A DNA stretch of 64,000 bases from an uncultured bacterium (GTDB taxonomy: Bacteria; Verrucomicrobiota; Verrucomicrobiia; CAIQCK01), in NCBI GenBank assembly GCA_903870275.1, contig CAIQCK010000119.1:62001-126000 (forward strand). Reading direction: 5' to 3'. Positions within the stretch are counted from its first letter, which is position 1. Each line of letters begins with the position of its first letter. A program made the translations under genes and the position numbers. Below, in pieces: positions 1 through 9,050 of this stretch. Under the pieces are notes generated by a model. It searched no databases. It saw nothing but the letters and a program-made list of their open reading frames with translations, and was not told the origin of the DNA.

Positions 1-1839
1 ACCGAAGGGGATGCCGGCAAAGACGCTCCCCGCCATGGCCACCGGAAAACGAATCGCGAAGACACCGCAGCCTTCAGTGGCATCCAGTTCGACGTGATAA
101 TCCAGACGCCGGCTGTTGCGCCAGAGGCGGAGTTCGCGCGTCGCCGAATGTCCGCCAAACGTTCCTTTCGCGCGGAGGGCGGCGAACACGGGACCCGCGA
201 CCTGTTGCAACTCGTCCTCTTTTGCGGTCCATCGGTGCATCGCACCGAGCGGGCCATCCATCATCCAACTTTTCGTTTGTGGCGCGTCATAGTAAACGAC
301 ATCGCCCAAGCCGCCGGCTTCCGCCGAGCCGAGTTGGACGTGGCGCGTCTTGTCCGAAATCTCCAGCGTGCCGTCGCTCCGCATTCGGATGCGAAATCGC
401 TCGTTCTCGACCGGCCCGGCACCGCGGCTAAAAGTGGCACCGCCAGCCGCGGCGGCCGGGTTCACGCCGAGGTAGAAGGTTTTGTAGCCGCACGCCGGCA
501 CCGCCTCCGCAATGAACGCGACGCGCTGAGGGCCGGTAAACTGAATGGGAACATCCTTGCCCGCAGCATCGCGGAGCCGCAGCGGCGCGCTGTCGCCCTG
601 CACGGCGACTTCAACCGGGCCGGTGACCGGCCATGCGTGGAAGTTGAACACCACCAAGGGCGCGCCCAGGCCGGTGCGGAAACCGATCTTCTCGGTCACG
701 GCCGAGAGCGTTTCGTGGAGCGCCTGTTCGATCTTCGCGCGGCGTTGGCGCGCGAACGCCATGCGTTCCTCGTAGTCCACCGTCCACGCCCACAGGATGG
801 CGTGACCGGTGCAGGAGAGCACGTCGTGCCAGAGCCGGTCCACGACACCGCGCTCAATCTCCCGTCCTGCGCGCTTCGCGATGACCTGCGCCTTTTCCAG
901 ACAGAGCAGCCGGTCTTCGTCCTGGTTATTCTGCATGTAAAGGTTGCGGTCGCCGTGCGCGCCGGCCTCGACGTAACACTCCAGGCTGTCGAGCGGGCCT
1001 TCCCGTTCGGTCAACTTCGCGCCGCACTTCTCCACTTCTTCGAAATAGCGCCGGTTGGTTCCGAGAATCTTCCGGTGCCGGTCCCAGCCGGCGACGGCCA
1101 CGGGCAACTTCGGGTCGGGCAGCACATCGTCACCGCCAATCGCTTCCCGCCAGATCGGCGCGGGCAGGAAACCGTTCACCGCCTCGCCGTATTTGCCCAT
1201 CTGGTTGTAGCCATAGAAACATTTCGCCGAGAGCATGCGCGTGCCGTCGAGGCCCTTTCGCCAGAAGACGACCTGCGGGCCGACCGGACGCGAAAACATG
1301 AAATAACGGTAGCCGGCTTTGGTGAAAATCTGCGGCATCTGCGAGGGGCCGCACATCAGGTCAACGGAATTATAGACCTTCAGCGCGTCGTCCGGGGCGT
1401 GGCGCAGGAAATACTCCCTGCCGAGCACCAGGTTGCGCACCAGCGTCTCCGGATACACCTCGGTTAGCCGCGGATTGCTGATCGCGCCGATGATCTCGAT
1501 CCGGCCTTCGCGCACGCGCCGCCAGAACTCGGCGATCATCTCCGGCCATTCGCGCGCGGCTTTGTCGAGAAACGGGGCGAGTTCCTCGTTCTCGGTCTCC
1601 AGCAACCACACGTAGTGGGGATGACTGCGCATGAGGACGAGCACTTGGCGGATGATTTCCGCGTAGCGCTGCTCGTGCCACAAGCGCGTGTGGCCCCAAC
1701 ACCAATCGCAGTGCGAGGAAACGTTGACCACCGTCAGTTGCGGCCCGGCGTCGGGTTTGACCGCCGGCCCGGCGAGAGCTTGCGCGGGGACAGCCATCAC
1801 CAGCAGGACGATCAGGCGGAACAACGCGTATGGTTTCAC
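1..1839 (-). CDS. GH38-like alpha-mannosidase family protein, secreted; truncated at the left window edge
   Basis: Not in ORF track because it is open-ended. GTG at 1839 preceded by AAGGAG; reads VKPYALFRLIVLLVMAVPAQALAG...VNVSSHCDWCWGHTRLWHEQRY...YNSVDLMCGPSQMPQIFTKAGY...NNQDEDRLL. Translated without stops from 1839 to about 901 and 613 codons fit to base 1. HxD motif and D..G..QMPQI resemble GH38 catalytic/zinc regions. Confidence 0.72.
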   Translation of the reverse strand, partial: MKPYALFRLIVLLVMAVPAQALAGPAVKPDAGPQLTVVNVSSHCDWCWGHTRLWHEQRYAEIIRQVLVLMRSHPHYVWLLETENEELAPFLDKAAREWPEMIAEFWRRVREGRIEIIGAISNPRLTEVYPETLVRNLVLGREYFLRHAPDDALKVYNSVDLMCGPSQMPQIFTKAGYRYFMFSRPVGPQVVFWRKGLDGTRMLSAKCFYGYNQMGKYGEAVNGFLPAPIWREAIGGDDVLPDPKLPVAVAGWDRHRKILGTNRRYFEEVEKCGAKLTEREGPLDSLECYVEAGAHGDRNLYMQNNQDEDRLLCLEKAQVIAKRAGREIERGVVDRLWHDVLSCTGHAILWAWTVDYEERMAFARQRRAKIEQALHETLSAVTEKIGFRTGLGAPLVVFNFHAWPVTGPVEVAVQGDSAPLRLRDAAGKDVPIQFTGPQRVAFIAEAVPACGYKTFYLGVNPAAAAGGATFSRGAGPVENERFRIRMRSDGTLEISDKTRHVQLGSAEAGGLGDVVYYDAPQTKSWMMDGPLGAMHRWTAKEDELQQVAGPVFAALRAKGTFGGHSATRELRLWRNSRRLDYHVELDATEGCGVFAIRFPVAMAGSVFAGIPFG

Positions 1840-2104
1840 GGTGGACTCCTTTTTCAAATTCGTCCGGACAGGCGAATCAATAGATACCCGTCGGGCCATG
1901 TACAACAATTCTTTTTTCGCGGTTCACGCGCTTCCCGGCCGGAACGGGGACAGAGATTGCGCGGTTCCTGCTGGATATTCTCCGGGATTAACTGACACGG
2001 ACTAGGTGGGTCAACGCCGATGGATTCCATCGCCCCGCTGACAACAGAGCCGGGTTCCGGTAACGCTGGAAAAAACGCGGCCCATCCTCTACGCTGCCGG
2101 CACG

Positions 2105-3079
2105 ATGAAGATTGCGCGCTGGCTGCTCCCGCTCTTGGGGGTGTCCTTTGCCGTCGCGGCGGAGGAAGCGCCGATGCGCCAAATCGCCACGATCCCTCTG
2201 CCGAAGGTCGAGGGGCGCATAGACCACCTGGCTGTGGACACGGCGCGCCAGCGGCTGTTTGTCGCCGCGCTCGGCAACGGCTCGCTCGAAGTGGTGGACC
2301 TCGACAAGGGCGCGGTTGTGAAACACATTGGCGGTTTGCGCGAACCGCAGGGTGTGGTTTACGCGGCGGGCTTGGACAAACTCTTCGTCGCCTGCGGCGG
2401 CGACGGCACGTTCAAGGTTTTTGACGGCGGTTCGCTGGAGCTGATAAAGGACGTGCAGCTCGGCGAGGACGCCGACAACGTCCGCTACGACGAAAAGACG
2501 CGCCGCGTTTATGTCGGCGATGTCGGACTGGCGATCCTCGACGCGGCCACCGGCAGGCGCCTCGGCGATATCAAGCTGATGGCGCATCCGGAGTCGTTTC
2601 AGTTGGAGAGCCGGGGCCCGCGGGTTTTTGTGAACGTCGCGCGGGACGGCCTCGTCGCTATGGTGGACCGCGACAAACGCGCGGTCGTCGCCCGATGGCC
2701 GTTGGGGGAGGCTCGCGCCAATTTTCCGATGGCGCTGGACGAGGCGGGCCAGCGGCTGTTTGTCGGTTGCCACAAACCGCCGCGGCTGGTCGTGCTGAAC
2801 ACAACGACTGGCAAGATCATGGCTTCTTTGCCGATAGACGGCGATGCCGACGACCTGTTTTTTGACGCGGCGCGCCGGCGCATTTACATCTCGTGCGGCG
2901 TCGGCCTGTTGGACGTGCTGCGGCAAACGGACGCCGACCATTACACGATGGCGGGAAAAATCCCCACGGCGGCGGGCGCGCGCACGTCCTTGTTGGTCCC
3001 GGCGTTGAACCGTTTCTTCCTCGCCGTGCCGCATCGCGGCGAGCAACCGGCGGAGATTCGCGTTTACGAACTGCCCTAG
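2105..3079 (+). CDS. YncE/YVTN-type beta-propeller protein, secreted
   Basis: Signal peptide MKIARWLLPLLGVSFAVAAEE; repeated propeller blades (DHLAVDTARQRLFVAALGNGSLEVVDL, GVVYAAGLDKLFVACGGDGTFKVFD). Confidence 0.75.
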   Translation: MKIARWLLPLLGVSFAVAAEEAPMRQIATIPLPKVEGRIDHLAVDTARQRLFVAALGNGSLEVVDLDKGAVVKHIGGLREPQGVVYAAGLDKLFVACGGDGTFKVFDGGSLELIKDVQLGEDADNVRYDEKTRRVYVGDVGLAILDAATGRRLGDIKLMAHPESFQLESRGPRVFVNVARDGLVAMVDRDKRAVVARWPLGEARANFPMALDEAGQRLFVGCHKPPRLVVLNTTTGKIMASLPIDGDADDLFFDAARRRIYISCGVGLLDVLRQTDADHYTMAGKIPTAAGARTSLLVPALNRFFLAVPHRGEQPAEIRVYELP

Positions 3080-3136
3080 GAAGAGACGAGGCCGGAGCAA
3101 AATATTTCTGCGTTTTCCACCAATCAAAGGAATGCA

Positions 3137-5332
3137 ATGAGCTATTGGCGATGGGTTGTTTTCCTGCTGGCATTGAGCTGTAGCGTGCGTGCGTCAGACG
3201 AAGCGCCGCCGACGCCGAAGTGGCTCCGCGACATCACGCGCGTCGCCTACACCGACCTGCCGAACATCCAGTCCATCGGCGACTGGCCGGAGAAGCTCCT
3301 CGAGGATTGCGGCAAGGCCGGGGTTCAGTTGTTCTTCTCGCGGGCGCACAGCGGCGACGGATGGAATGAACTGGGCTGGAAGAGCGCGTTCGGCAAGCCC
3401 GACCCGAAAATGGGCGACCGCGACGGCACGCGCGAGGTGCTGGCGCTCTGCCACAAACACGGCATCCGCTACATTCCTTATCTTTGGGCGCAGCGCGAGC
3501 CGGCGGCGTTTGGCGTGGAGCATCCGGACTGGCGGTGCGTCAACGCGCAAGGAAAGAAGACCGCCTACTTCTGCATCAACACGCCCTACCGCGACCTCGT
3601 CCGCAACCGCATCGTCGAACTGGTCAAGGAGGTCGGTGTGGACGGCATCTTCTTCGACATGTTCCACGCGCGCGCCGACGAATGCTACTGCGTGGCGTGC
3701 AAGGCGAAGTTCAAACAGGAAACCGGCCAGGAACCGCCGCTGAAGGAGGACTTCGACAGCGTGCTCTGGCAGCAGTGGGTAAATTTCAAATACCGCTCCA
3801 TCGAGTCAACGATGCTGGAGTTCAATCGCGCCATCAAGGCAGCGAATCCAGAGGCCGCGCTTCTCGTGAACTCGTGGAACGCGTGGGTTTATCGAAATCC
3901 GCATAACATCCGCAACTCCATCCGCGTGGCTGAGGTCGTGGACGGCATGTTGGAGGAAACCGGCTGGTATGACACGGTGGACCCGTCGTTCTTCGCGTTC
4001 CCGGCGCTGCACAACTTCATGAGCTGGCATCTCGGCGGCCTCTGCAAGGACACGCGCGCGTTCATGTGGTCGTCGCCGAGCTACGTGCGGTCGCAGCCGG
4101 TGGGCGGCGTCGAGGCCACGATCCGCGTCATGACAATGATGGCCAACGGTTCGGTCCCCGCGCAGTCGGTGCCGGGCCGCGACGTGATGGCGCGTTACAT
4201 GGCCGACACCGCCGCGCGCGACAATTTTTTTCGCCACGACCGTGTTCATCCCTGGTGCGGACTCGTCGTGTCGGAGAAAACCGAGTTGTGGTATGGCCGT
4301 GACGACTCGAAGAACCGCTACATCAAGGGCGTCTATGGCGCATTCCAGGCGATGATGGAGCGCCACCTGCCGGTCTCGCTCGTGACCGACCGCGAACTGG
4401 AACGCGGCAAGCTCGACGACTGCAAGGTTCTCTTCATGCCCAATTGCGCCGCCATGAGCGACACCGAGTTGGAAACGGTGCGCCGTTTCGTCCGCAACGG
4501 CGGTGGCCTCGTGGCCACCTACGAGACGTCGCTCTATGACGAGCACGCCAAACCGCGCGAGACTTTCGGCCTTGCCGATGTGCTCAATGCAAAGAAGACC
4601 GGCGCGTTCGACTGCCGGCGTCTGGTCATCAGTTGGGACGCGAAACAACAGCACGGCGCACATCTGCATCTCGCGCCCCAGCACCGCTGGGCCTCCGATC
4701 CGGTGATCCTCGACACGCTGGCGCGCCGCAATGCAACGCAGTCGCTGACCAACATTAGCTACGGCCTGCCGCTCAACTGCCAGATGCTTCTCGTCGAGCC
4801 GTTGAAGGGCGCGCCCAGCCCGATGCGGATCGTGGCCGCCACGACGGACAAAAAAACCGGCGAGGTCACGCGCACGAACACGCCGGCGATCATCGAGAGC
4901 ACCTACGGCAAGGGCAAGGTTATCTTCCTCCCGCACGACCTCTCGTGGTCATTTTTTCGTTTTGGCCAAGAGCATTGGTCGCGGATGATGGAGCTGGCCT
5001 TACGCGAGGTCGCCGCCGCCCCGCCGGCGGTCGAGGTCGCCGCGCCGCGGATCGTGCAGGCGATGACGCACACTCAGGATGGCCGACTCATCGTCCATCT
5101 GCTCAACGATATTTCCTCCCTTGGCCGCTCGCAGAACATCGCCGGCGAATCGCTCTACGAACGGCGCGAGGTCATTCCGATCCACGACATCACGCTGACT
5201 TTCCGAGACAAAAAGTGGAGCCGCTTCCTGCTGGTGCCCGGCAACAAGCCGCTCCAGTCGGTGGCGACAAGGGACGGCCTGACCGTGACCGTGCCGCAGT
5301 TGGACATTCACGCCATGGTTGTGGCGGAGTAA
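3137..5332 (+). CDS. Secreted glycoside hydrolase-like protein (GHL6 / beta-galactosidase trimerisation-domain type)
   Basis: 731 aa with signal peptide; HPDWRCVNAQGKKTAYFCINTPYRDLVRNRIVELVKEVGVDGIFFDMFHA (TIM-barrel strand) and a C-terminal glutamine-amidotransferase-like trimerisation region. Confidence 0.65.
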   Translation: MSYWRWVVFLLALSCSVRASDEAPPTPKWLRDITRVAYTDLPNIQSIGDWPEKLLEDCGKAGVQLFFSRAHSGDGWNELGWKSAFGKPDPKMGDRDGTREVLALCHKHGIRYIPYLWAQREPAAFGVEHPDWRCVNAQGKKTAYFCINTPYRDLVRNRIVELVKEVGVDGIFFDMFHARADECYCVACKAKFKQETGQEPPLKEDFDSVLWQQWVNFKYRSIESTMLEFNRAIKAANPEAALLVNSWNAWVYRNPHNIRNSIRVAEVVDGMLEETGWYDTVDPSFFAFPALHNFMSWHLGGLCKDTRAFMWSSPSYVRSQPVGGVEATIRVMTMMANGSVPAQSVPGRDVMARYMADTAARDNFFRHDRVHPWCGLVVSEKTELWYGRDDSKNRYIKGVYGAFQAMMERHLPVSLVTDRELERGKLDDCKVLFMPNCAAMSDTELETVRRFVRNGGGLVATYETSLYDEHAKPRETFGLADVLNAKKTGAFDCRRLVISWDAKQQHGAHLHLAPQHRWASDPVILDTLARRNATQSLTNISYGLPLNCQMLLVEPLKGAPSPMRIVAATTDKKTGEVTRTNTPAIIESTYGKGKVIFLPHDLSWSFFRFGQEHWSRMMELALREVAAAPPAVEVAAPRIVQAMTHTQDGRLIVHLLNDISSLGRSQNIAGESLYERREVIPIHDITLTFRDKKWSRFLLVPGNKPLQSVATRDGLTVTVPQLDIHAMVVAE

Positions 5333-5336
5333 GCTT

Positions 5337-6578
5337 ATGAAGAGAAACATGCTGCCCAAGAACATGGCGTTATGCATCGCGCTGCTTTTGCCCTTCATGG
5401 CATTCGCCGCCGACCCGCCGGCTGGGACCGACACCGGCCTGGAGTTCATTGACACCAGCTTCGAGAACGCCTCGCCGCTCTGGTATGAGTTCACCTCCGA
5501 CGGGACGATACTCGTTCACCTGCTCTACGACCAGGAGCGCAACTCGCCCAACCGCGCCGCCGGACACATTCATTTCCTGCTCCACGCCAAGACCGGCTCC
5601 AAGCTCACACTGGAGTTCAAGAACCTGGACAACGTCTGGAACGGCAAGCCCGGCTCCGTGGCGAAGGAAATCAAAGCAATTTCCCTTTCTGAGAACGGCA
5701 GGGATTGGAAGGTGGTCCGGGCCGAGAATCTGCCGGGAGATCGCGTGCGGCTCACCGTCGAAATGCCCGGCCCGCGGCTTTACGTGGCGCGCATCGAGCC
5801 TTACCGCATCTCCGACCTCGACGCTCTCCTCGCGTCCATCCGCAACAATCCGCTCGTGCAAATCACGCCCATCGGCAAGACGGTGCAGGGCCGCGAACTC
5901 GAAATCATCCGCGTCGGCGACGAACACACGCCGTATCGCGTTTTCATTCGCGCGCGGGCGCATCCGTGGGAGCCCGGCGGCAACTGGGTTGTGCAGGGAC
6001 TCATCCAGCGCCTGCTGAAAGGCGACGACCAGGCAAGGAAGTTCCTCCAACGTTATTGCCTCTATGTCATGCCGATGGCGAACAAGGACGGCGTCGCGCG
6101 CGGCGGGACACGGTTCAATCTTCAAGGCAAGGACCTCAACCGCAACTGGGACAAGCCCGCCGACCCACAACTGGCCCCGGAAAACTACGCGCTGGAAAAG
6201 TGGCTGGAGAAAATGATCCGCGCCGGCCAGCCGCCGCATCTGGCGTTGGAACTGCACAACGACGGCAGCGGTTTGCTGCACGTCAGCCGGCCGGCGGTGG
6301 CGGGGTTGCAGCGGCACGTTGAGCGCATGGCGACGCTGGAGACGCTGCTCCGCAAACACACGTGGTTCACCGAGGGCAGCAGCAAGCCGTCGTTCCACAA
6401 TTCCGGCACGCTCGGCGACGGCTGGCTGGAACGCTACGGCATTGACGCGGCCGTCCACGAGTTCAACTGCAACTGGATCGCCGGGCTGAAAGATTACGCG
6501 ACGGGCCGGCATTGGGAAAACTACGGCGAAAAGCTTGCGGACGTTTTTTACGAATACTTCGACACCGTGAAACCGTGA
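5337..6578 (+). CDS. M14-family zinc carboxypeptidase-like protein, secreted
   Basis: IGKTVQGRELEIIRVG, RAHPWEPGGNW, YVMPMANKDGV, DLNRNWD, LELHNDGSG. ORF track starts at 5319; ATG at 5337 with hydrophobic signal sequence is preferred. Confidence 0.8.
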   Translation: MKRNMLPKNMALCIALLLPFMAFAADPPAGTDTGLEFIDTSFENASPLWYEFTSDGTILVHLLYDQERNSPNRAAGHIHFLLHAKTGSKLTLEFKNLDNVWNGKPGSVAKEIKAISLSENGRDWKVVRAENLPGDRVRLTVEMPGPRLYVARIEPYRISDLDALLASIRNNPLVQITPIGKTVQGRELEIIRVGDEHTPYRVFIRARAHPWEPGGNWVVQGLIQRLLKGDDQARKFLQRYCLYVMPMANKDGVARGGTRFNLQGKDLNRNWDKPADPQLAPENYALEKWLEKMIRAGQPPHLALELHNDGSGLLHVSRPAVAGLQRHVERMATLETLLRKHTWFTEGSSKPSFHNSGTLGDGWLERYGIDAAVHEFNCNWIAGLKDYATGRHWENYGEKLADVFYEYFDTVKP

Positions 6579-6602
6579 TGCGGTAAGAAAAGGAAACCAA
6601 CC

Positions 6603-7961
6603 ATGAAACTCTGTGTGTTTATGCTGTCCTTCGTCGCGCTGGCTGGCGCGGCTTCTCTCGCGGGCGCGGATTCTTCCACGGCGCCCGACGGCTGGACGAC
6701 CGCCGCGCCGCGCGATGAAATCAAGCCGCAGTTTGCCTGCAAACCCACCGGTGGCGTTGACGGCCAGGCGCTCTTCAGCATCCGCACCGACGCTCGCGAC
6801 GGACTCGACGGTTGTTGGATGAAAACTTTTCCCGTCACGGGCGACAAGCACTTCCGATTCGAGGCGTTCTTTCGCGCCACCAACGTCAGCGTGCCGCGCC
6901 GCAGTGTTGTGGCGCGGGTGATGTGGCAGGACGCCGCGGGACGCCGGGTGCCGAGCGAGGAGCCGATCGTGAGCGGTTATCTCATCAGCAAAGGCAAACC
7001 GATGGCGCCGGAGGAATTCCCCACGACGAAAGCCACGCGCGCCGACGGCTGGACCGAAATCTCCGACACCTACCTTGTGCCCTCGCAGGCGACGCAGGCA
7101 AAAGTAGAGCTGCACTTGCAGTGGGCCGCGCGAGCCGAGGTGCGCTGGAGCAAGGTTTCGCTCGCCGAGGTGGCGCCGCCCGCGCCGCGGATCGTGCGGC
7201 TGGCCACGGTCCACCTCGTGCCGCGCGGCGGCAAAACAGTGGAAGGAAATTGCCGGCTCTTCGTACCGCTGCTGGCCGAGGCCGCGCGGCAAAAGGCCGA
7301 CCTGGTGGTGCTCGGTGAGATCGCGCCATCGGCGAACCTCGGCAAGAAAAGCGAAGAGGTGGCCGAGCCGGTGCCCGGTCCGTCCACGGAGTATTTCGGC
7401 GCGCTGGCGCGGCAGCATAATTTCTACGTCGTCTTCAGCCTCGACGAACGCGTCGGCCATTTGATCTACAACGCCGCCGTGCTCATTGGTCCCGACGGCC
7501 GGCTTGTGGGCAAGTATCGCAAAACCTGCCTGCCGCGCGAGGAAGTCGAGGCGGGCATTGCGCCGGGAGGCGACTACCCGGTCTTCGAGACGCGCTTCGG
7601 CAAGGTCGGCATGATGATTTGCTATGACGGCTTCTTCCCGGAGACGGCGCGCGAACTGGCCAAGCGCGGCGCGGAGGTGATTGCGTGGCCGGTCTGGGGC
7701 TGCAATCCGCTGCTGGCCCGCGCCCGCGCCTGTGAGAACAATGTCTATCTCGTCAGCAGCACCTACGAGGACGCGTCGCGAAACTGGATGATCTCCGCCG
7801 TGTTCGACCGCAGCGGCGACGTGCTCGCGCAGGCCAAGGAGTGGGGCACGGTGGCCGTGGCCGAAGTGGACTTGAACAAGCGGACGATGTGGAATTTTCT
7901 TGGCGACTTCGGCGCGCGGGTGCCGCGTCACCGGCCAATTGCCGATTCCCGCGTCAAATGA
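6603..7961 (+). CDS. Carbon-nitrogen hydrolase (nitrilase superfamily) with signal peptide and N-terminal beta-rich domain
   Basis: DLVVLGEIAP (Glu), GKYRKTCLP (Lys), VGMMICYDGFFPE (Cys) triad; N-terminal ~190 aa resembles a carbohydrate-binding/jelly-roll domain. Confidence 0.8.
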   Translation: MKLCVFMLSFVALAGAASLAGADSSTAPDGWTTAAPRDEIKPQFACKPTGGVDGQALFSIRTDARDGLDGCWMKTFPVTGDKHFRFEAFFRATNVSVPRRSVVARVMWQDAAGRRVPSEEPIVSGYLISKGKPMAPEEFPTTKATRADGWTEISDTYLVPSQATQAKVELHLQWAARAEVRWSKVSLAEVAPPAPRIVRLATVHLVPRGGKTVEGNCRLFVPLLAEAARQKADLVVLGEIAPSANLGKKSEEVAEPVPGPSTEYFGALARQHNFYVVFSLDERVGHLIYNAAVLIGPDGRLVGKYRKTCLPREEVEAGIAPGGDYPVFETRFGKVGMMICYDGFFPETARELAKRGAEVIAWPVWGCNPLLARARACENNVYLVSSTYEDASRNWMISAVFDRSGDVLAQAKEWGTVAVAEVDLNKRTMWNFLGDFGARVPRHRPIADSRVK

Positions 7962-7998
7962 CGGCCGCCATTTCCGCGAACAAAACCAGGAGCCAACG

Positions 7999-9006
7999 AT
8001 GCAACAACACGATTCACCCCACGCCGTCAACCGCCGGACATTTCTCACGCGCTCCCTGGCCGCGCCGGCGGCAATCGCCGCGGTGACTGCCGCCGCTTCA
8101 CGCCAGGCGGCGGCCCAAAGCCCGCCAGTTTCGTCCCCCGCGCCACACGCGCAAGGCCAGTTGCCCAAGGGAAAAATCGGCGATCTGGAAATCAGCCGGC
8201 TCATCCTCGGCACCAACCACATCACCTTCTTCATGCACAGCCGCGACCTTCACTACGTGAACGATCTGTCGCGCCACTACAACACCGAGGAAAAAATCGC
8301 CGAGACTTTCGCCGAAGCCGAGGCCAACGGCGTCAACGCTTTCATGACGCACCAGGACGCGAAGATCGCCAAAATCTTCCGGCAGCATCGCGACCGCGGC
8401 GGCAAGCTCAAGTGGATCGTCGCGCCGTGGAGCGACAGCGAAGGCCGGGTCGCCGATCCGCCGAGCTACCGCCGCACCCTGCCGCAGCTCGTGGACAGCG
8501 GGGTGGACGCGCTCTACGTGCCCGGCATGATCACCGGGCAGTTGGTGAAGCAAGGCAAGGGCGCGTTGATCGGCGAAATGCTTGGCATCATCAAAGGCAC
8601 CGGCCTGCCCGTCGGCGTCGCCTGTCACGAACTGGAGGTCGTGCAGTATTGCGAGAAGGAAAAGCTCCCGCTCGATTTCTACGTGAAGACGTTCCATCAC
8701 CTGAAGTATCCCACCGCGCCGAAACCCGACGCGATGAAGACCGAATACGCCGAGGTGCCGGGCTACTGGTGCAACAACCCCGCGGAGACGGCGGAGTTCA
8801 TGAAGGGCGTGACGAAGCCATGGATCGCCTTCAAGGTCATGGCCGCCGGAGCGATCAAGCCGCGCGAGGGTTTCCAGCACGCCTACGCCAACGGCGCCGA
8901 CTTCATCCTTGCCGGCATGTTTGATTTCCAGATTGCCGAGGACGCGCAGATCGCCAGGGACACGCTCGCCGCCAATAAGAACCGCGCGCGTCCGTGGCGG
9001 AGTTGA
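7999..9006 (+). CDS. Tat-exported protein, aldo/keto-reductase-like TIM barrel candidate
   Basis: NRRTFLTRSLAAPAAIAAVTAAA Tat-like signal; KIGDLEISRLILGTNHI start as in aldo/keto reductase-like proteins. Start moved from 7900 to ATG 7999. Confidence 0.6.
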   Translation: MQQHDSPHAVNRRTFLTRSLAAPAAIAAVTAAASRQAAAQSPPVSSPAPHAQGQLPKGKIGDLEISRLILGTNHITFFMHSRDLHYVNDLSRHYNTEEKIAETFAEAEANGVNAFMTHQDAKIAKIFRQHRDRGGKLKWIVAPWSDSEGRVADPPSYRRTLPQLVDSGVDALYVPGMITGQLVKQGKGALIGEMLGIIKGTGLPVGVACHELEVVQYCEKEKLPLDFYVKTFHHLKYPTAPKPDAMKTEYAEVPGYWCNNPAETAEFMKGVTKPWIAFKVMAAGAIKPREGFQHAYANGADFILAGMFDFQIAEDAQIARDTLAANKNRARPWRS

Positions 9007-9050
9007 GACCATCCGTCGGAACAAGTAATTTTCAACGCCAGGGAACGCCC

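Noticed and set aside
94-1467. 457-aa plus-strand ORF at the left edge
   Set aside because: Antisense to the GH38-like CDS that reads through to base 1 on the minus strand.
5370-8234. 954-aa minus-strand ORF
   Set aside because: Antisense to the M14 peptidase and nitrilase genes, which have clear motifs; composition is a GC-codon artefact.
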